The position numbers and the translations under genes were made by a program. DNA of 16,542 bases from Chloroflexota bacterium (GTDB taxonomy: Bacteria > Chloroflexota > Limnocylindria > P2-11E). Position 1 is the first letter of the stretch. Each line of letters begins with the position of its first letter. Positions 15,162 through 16,542 of the stretch are shown in pieces. The DNA lies in assembly GCA_005883775.1 (NCBI GenBank), contig VBEU01000088.1, forward strand, positions 1-16,542. The letters run 5' to 3'. The notes under the pieces were generated by a model. It had not been told where the DNA came from, did no database searches, and was given only the letters and a program-made list of their open reading frames with translations.

Positions 15162-15167
15162 AGTGTA
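15162..15167 (-). promoter_or_regulatory. putative -10 box for the DUF2182-DUF1326 operon
   Basis: TACACT on the minus strand fits TAnnnT and lies 19 nt before the ATG at 15142, with a GGGAGG ribosome site between. At a 17-nt spacing the -35 position reads AGGGCA, a weak match to TTGACA. Confidence 0.35.
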
Positions 15168-15225
15168 GGTCCGCTCCGCCGACTTGCCCTCTCGGTCCGC
15201 GACCGTGCAACGGCCCGCATAGCGC

Positions 15226-15254
15226 CTGACGTTTGGGCTGGGTGCCGCGTTAAC
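15226..15254 (+). promoter_or_regulatory. weak promoter candidate for the secreted protein gene
   Basis: CTGACG (15226-15231) and GTTAAC (15249-15254) are separated by 17 bp, a weak match to sigma-70 boxes on the plus strand. The rest of the 143-bp divergent gap (15143-15285) shows only the minus-strand -10 box and the ribosome sites, one of which (AGGAGTGGAGAG) precedes GTG 15286. Confidence 0.2.
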
Positions 15255-15285
15255 CCCTGGACGACTTCAGGAGTGGAGAGAGCCA

Positions 15286-16026
15286 GTGGAGCTAGCCAAA
15301 TCGCTCACGCGTTCGCTCGGCATCCTCGCCGTCTTCTCCGCCGCGGTCCTGTTCGGTAACAGCGGACCCGCGGCTGCAAGCAGCGGCACCAACCAGCTCT
15401 TGTGCTTCGACGGCACGACGGACACCGCGAACGGTGACACCGGCGGCGCCGTGTACGGCGGCGTCTGCACTCGCATAGCGAACGGCGCGACGCTCAACAA
15501 CTCCGTGCCGGTCGGCTCCGGCGACTACTCGGGCGTCTACTACAAGACGTCGAGCCTCAGTGGCAAGCTGCTCGGCGACGTCACGCAGCTTTCGTTCAGC
15601 TACACCGGCATCCCGACCGCAGGATCGCCGCGGATCAGCTTGCCGATCGACGTCACCGGCGACGGCACGACCGACTTCTACGCGTTCATCGGCGCCTTCT
15701 ACTGCAACGACGGCGCGGGTCTCGTTGACCCGATCCACGACTCGACCTGCACGATCTTCTACACGGGCGGCCCGGTGAGCGGCTATCCGAACTGGGCGGC
15801 GTTCGTCGCGGCGCATCCGACGTGGCACGTCGGGGCGATCCCGTTCGTCATCGCCGATGACGCCGGGTTCTGGACAGTCAGCAACGTCCATCTCGGAGAG
15901 AAAGTCAGCGAGCGGACGAACAAAGACGACTGCAAGAAGGGCGGCTGGATGGATCTCGCGCGTGCCGACGGATCGTCCTTCAAGAATCAGGGCGACTGCA
16001 TCCAGTACATGAACACCGGCAAGTAA
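15286..16026 (+). CDS. secreted protein of unknown function with C-terminal Cys/Gly/Trp module
   Basis: A 246-residue protein with a clear signal peptide (Lys/Arg, then LGILAVFSAAVLFG, with cleavage likely after the Ala run at about 30-32). The mature part is beta-rich, full of Gly, Thr and Ser, with an Asp-rich turn DVTGDGTTDFYAF (about 122-134) that could bind calcium. Cysteines are spaced through the chain (about 40, 59, 144 and 154). The last ~32 residues, DDCKKGGWMDLARADG followed by FKNQGDCIQYM, form a small Cys-Cys module that recurs at the C-termini of many secreted proteins of high-GC bacteria. The main domain is not recognised. The gene stands alone: a divergent promoter gap lies upstream and a hairpin terminator downstream. 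GTG 15286 is supported by the ribosome site and the signal peptide. Confidence 0.75.
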   Translation: MELAKSLTRSLGILAVFSAAVLFGNSGPAAASSGTNQLLCFDGTTDTANGDTGGAVYGGVCTRIANGATLNNSVPVGSGDYSGVYYKTSSLSGKLLGDVTQLSFSYTGIPTAGSPRISLPIDVTGDGTTDFYAFIGAFYCNDGAGLVDPIHDSTCTIFYTGGPVSGYPNWAAFVAAHPTWHVGAIPFVIADDAGFWTVSNVHLGEKVSERTNKDDCKKGGWMDLARADGSSFKNQGDCIQYMNTGK

Positions 16027-16055
16027 CCAAAACCGACATACAGGCGCAAGGCGAT

Positions 16056-16090
16056 GAGGGGCTCCCCGCGAGGGGAGCTCCTCGGTTTTA
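16056..16090 (+). terminator. Rho-independent terminator with GNRA loop
   Basis: A 12-bp stem (16056-16067 with 16072-16083), broken only by one G-U wobble, closes on a GCGA tetraloop and is followed by GGTTTTATT. It lies 30 bp after the secreted protein gene and insulates it from the oxidase genes. Confidence 0.85.
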
Positions 16091-16117
16091 TTGCGATCTC
16101 GGCGCTGTCCCAAACGC

Positions 16118-16123
16118 TAAGGT
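16118..16123 (+). promoter_or_regulatory. putative -10 box of the small membrane protein gene
   Basis: TAAGGT fits TAnnnT and ends 9 nt before the ATG at 16133. There is no Shine-Dalgarno site, so a near-leaderless message is likely. No -35 box is evident. Confidence 0.3.
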
Positions 16124-16132
16124 TGCGAACCG

Positions 16133-16303
16133 ATGACCGACAAACGCAGGCTCGGCGCCGCGATGATGCTCGGCGCAGCCGCCCTGGTCGTCTTCGCGTA
16201 TCTGCTGTCTGGCTATGCCGGCTGGTTCTCCTGGGTCCTCGTGGCGATCGCCGCGTTCAATTTCGTTCGCGGCCTGTTTTGGTTCTTGAACCGAGGTGGC
16301 TGA
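16133..16303 (+). CDS. small two-helix membrane protein before ctaD
   Basis: A 56-residue frame starting MTDKRRLGAAMMLG, with a basic N-terminus and two hydrophobic stretches (about 9-26 and 30-50) split by a short Gly/Tyr turn, ending in FLNRGG. It is not recognised as a known family. Its placement 44 bp before ctaD, after a terminator, suggests a small subunit or assembly factor of the oxidase, but it may only be a neighbour. The length, the basic start and coherent hydrophobicity argue for a real gene. Confidence 0.6.
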   Translation: MTDKRRLGAAMMLGAAALVVFAYLLSGYAGWFSWVLVAIAAFNFVRGLFWFLNRGG

Positions 16304-16309
16304 CAGCGT

Positions 16310-16338
16310 TTGACAGGCCCATTCCCGCAGGATGGAAT
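16310..16338 (+). promoter_or_regulatory. sigma-70-type promoter candidate for ctaD
   Basis: A perfect TTGACA (16310-16315), a 17-bp spacer and TGGAAT (16333-16338, four of six to consensus) would start transcription at about 16345, only 3 nt before the ATG at 16348. It is the best -35/-10 pair in the window. Confidence 0.45.
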
Positions 16339-16347
16339 GGACCTCGC

Positions 16348-16542
16348 ATGGCCACCCTCGAACGGACCTTTCCGTTCCCGCGCGCGCGTTACACGGGGAT
16401 CCTCGAGTGGATCACGACGACCGACCACAAAAAGATCGGCGTCATGTACCTCGTCACGACGTTCTTCTTCTTTCTCACCGGTGGCTTGCTCGCGCTAGGG
16501 ATCCGCACCCAGCTGGCGACGCCGGACACGGGCTTTCTCACC
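16348..16542 (+). CDS. ctaD: cytochrome c oxidase subunit I, N-terminal part
   Basis: The first 65 codons of an aa3-type heme-copper oxidase subunit I; the rest lies past the window edge. The segment LEWITTTDHKKIGVMYLVTT (about 15-34) is the diagnostic N-terminus of CtaD, leading into helix I (about 28-50). ALGIRTQLATPDTGFLT, which follows, matches the usual loop before the second helix region. The heme and copper ligands lie downstream and cannot be checked. ATG 16348 is chosen because the conserved block needs this frame; nearby ATGs at 16332 and 16337 are in other frames. No ctaC precedes it directly; a small membrane protein gene does. Confidence 0.9.
   Translation, partial: MATLERTFPFPRARYTGILEWITTTDHKKIGVMYLVTTFFFFLTGGLLALGIRTQLATPDTGFLT

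Noticed and set aside
16332..16340. ATGs at 16332 and 16337 as starts for ctaD
   Set aside because: Both are out of frame with the conserved CtaD N-terminal block, which needs the ATG at 16348.

Overview
The window is a 16.5 kb piece of a high-GC bacterial chromosome, densely packed and mostly protein-coding. No rRNA, tRNA, CRISPR array, insertion sequence or phage gene is visible. Several features fit an actinobacterium-like or Chloroflexota-like aerobe. These are many GTG and TTG starts, chains of genes joined by 4-bp stop/start overlaps, starts placed 7 nt after TAnnnT boxes (leaderless-type), an MmpL-type exporter, and an aa3-type oxidase gene at the right edge. No marker gene fixes the phylum, so this placement is inference.

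Layout. (1) 2-1275: the 3' part of an MFS transporter, overlapping by 4 bp a small P-loop kinase-like protein. (2) 1366-3540: an MMPL/RND exporter that appears to lack one membrane helix. (3) 3572-8740: a same-strand operon of a GPDPase-type membrane-domain protein, a DUF4129 protein, a DUF4350 protein, a MoxR AAA+ ATPase and a DUF58 protein. (4) 8710-10516: a SpoIIM-family protein on the minus strand, then an RDD-family membrane protein on the plus strand. The two diverge from a 22-bp gap that looks like a bidirectional promoter. (5) 10516-13869: a tiny Cys-rich reading frame, a Cu(I)-type P1B ATPase (CopA) and a translationally coupled Vgb-like beta-propeller protein. (6) 13892-15142, minus strand: a DUF2182 membrane protein followed by a Cys-rich DUF1326 protein. 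(7) 15286-16542: a secreted protein with a C-terminal Cys/Gly/Trp module, a hairpin terminator, a 56-residue membrane protein and the first 65 codons of cytochrome c oxidase subunit I (ctaD).

How the genes may work together. Regions 3 and 4 are a full MoxR-DUF58-DUF4129-DUF4350-SpoIIM-RDD module, a conserved but poorly understood cell-envelope/AAA+ chaperone system (compare Rv3690-Rv3695 in Mycobacterium tuberculosis). Here SpoIIM is inverted relative to the rest. Regions 5 to 7 suggest a metal theme, probably copper: an exporter, Cys-rich proteins of unknown function and a copper-containing oxidase.

Two genes (MMPL and DUF4350) each appear to have lost a stretch that should encode a membrane helix, and DUF4350 is also frameshifted. 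Either these are real lesions or the assembly dropped short segments. The DUF4129 gene has no ordinary start codon ahead of its evident signal peptide, which raises the same question.
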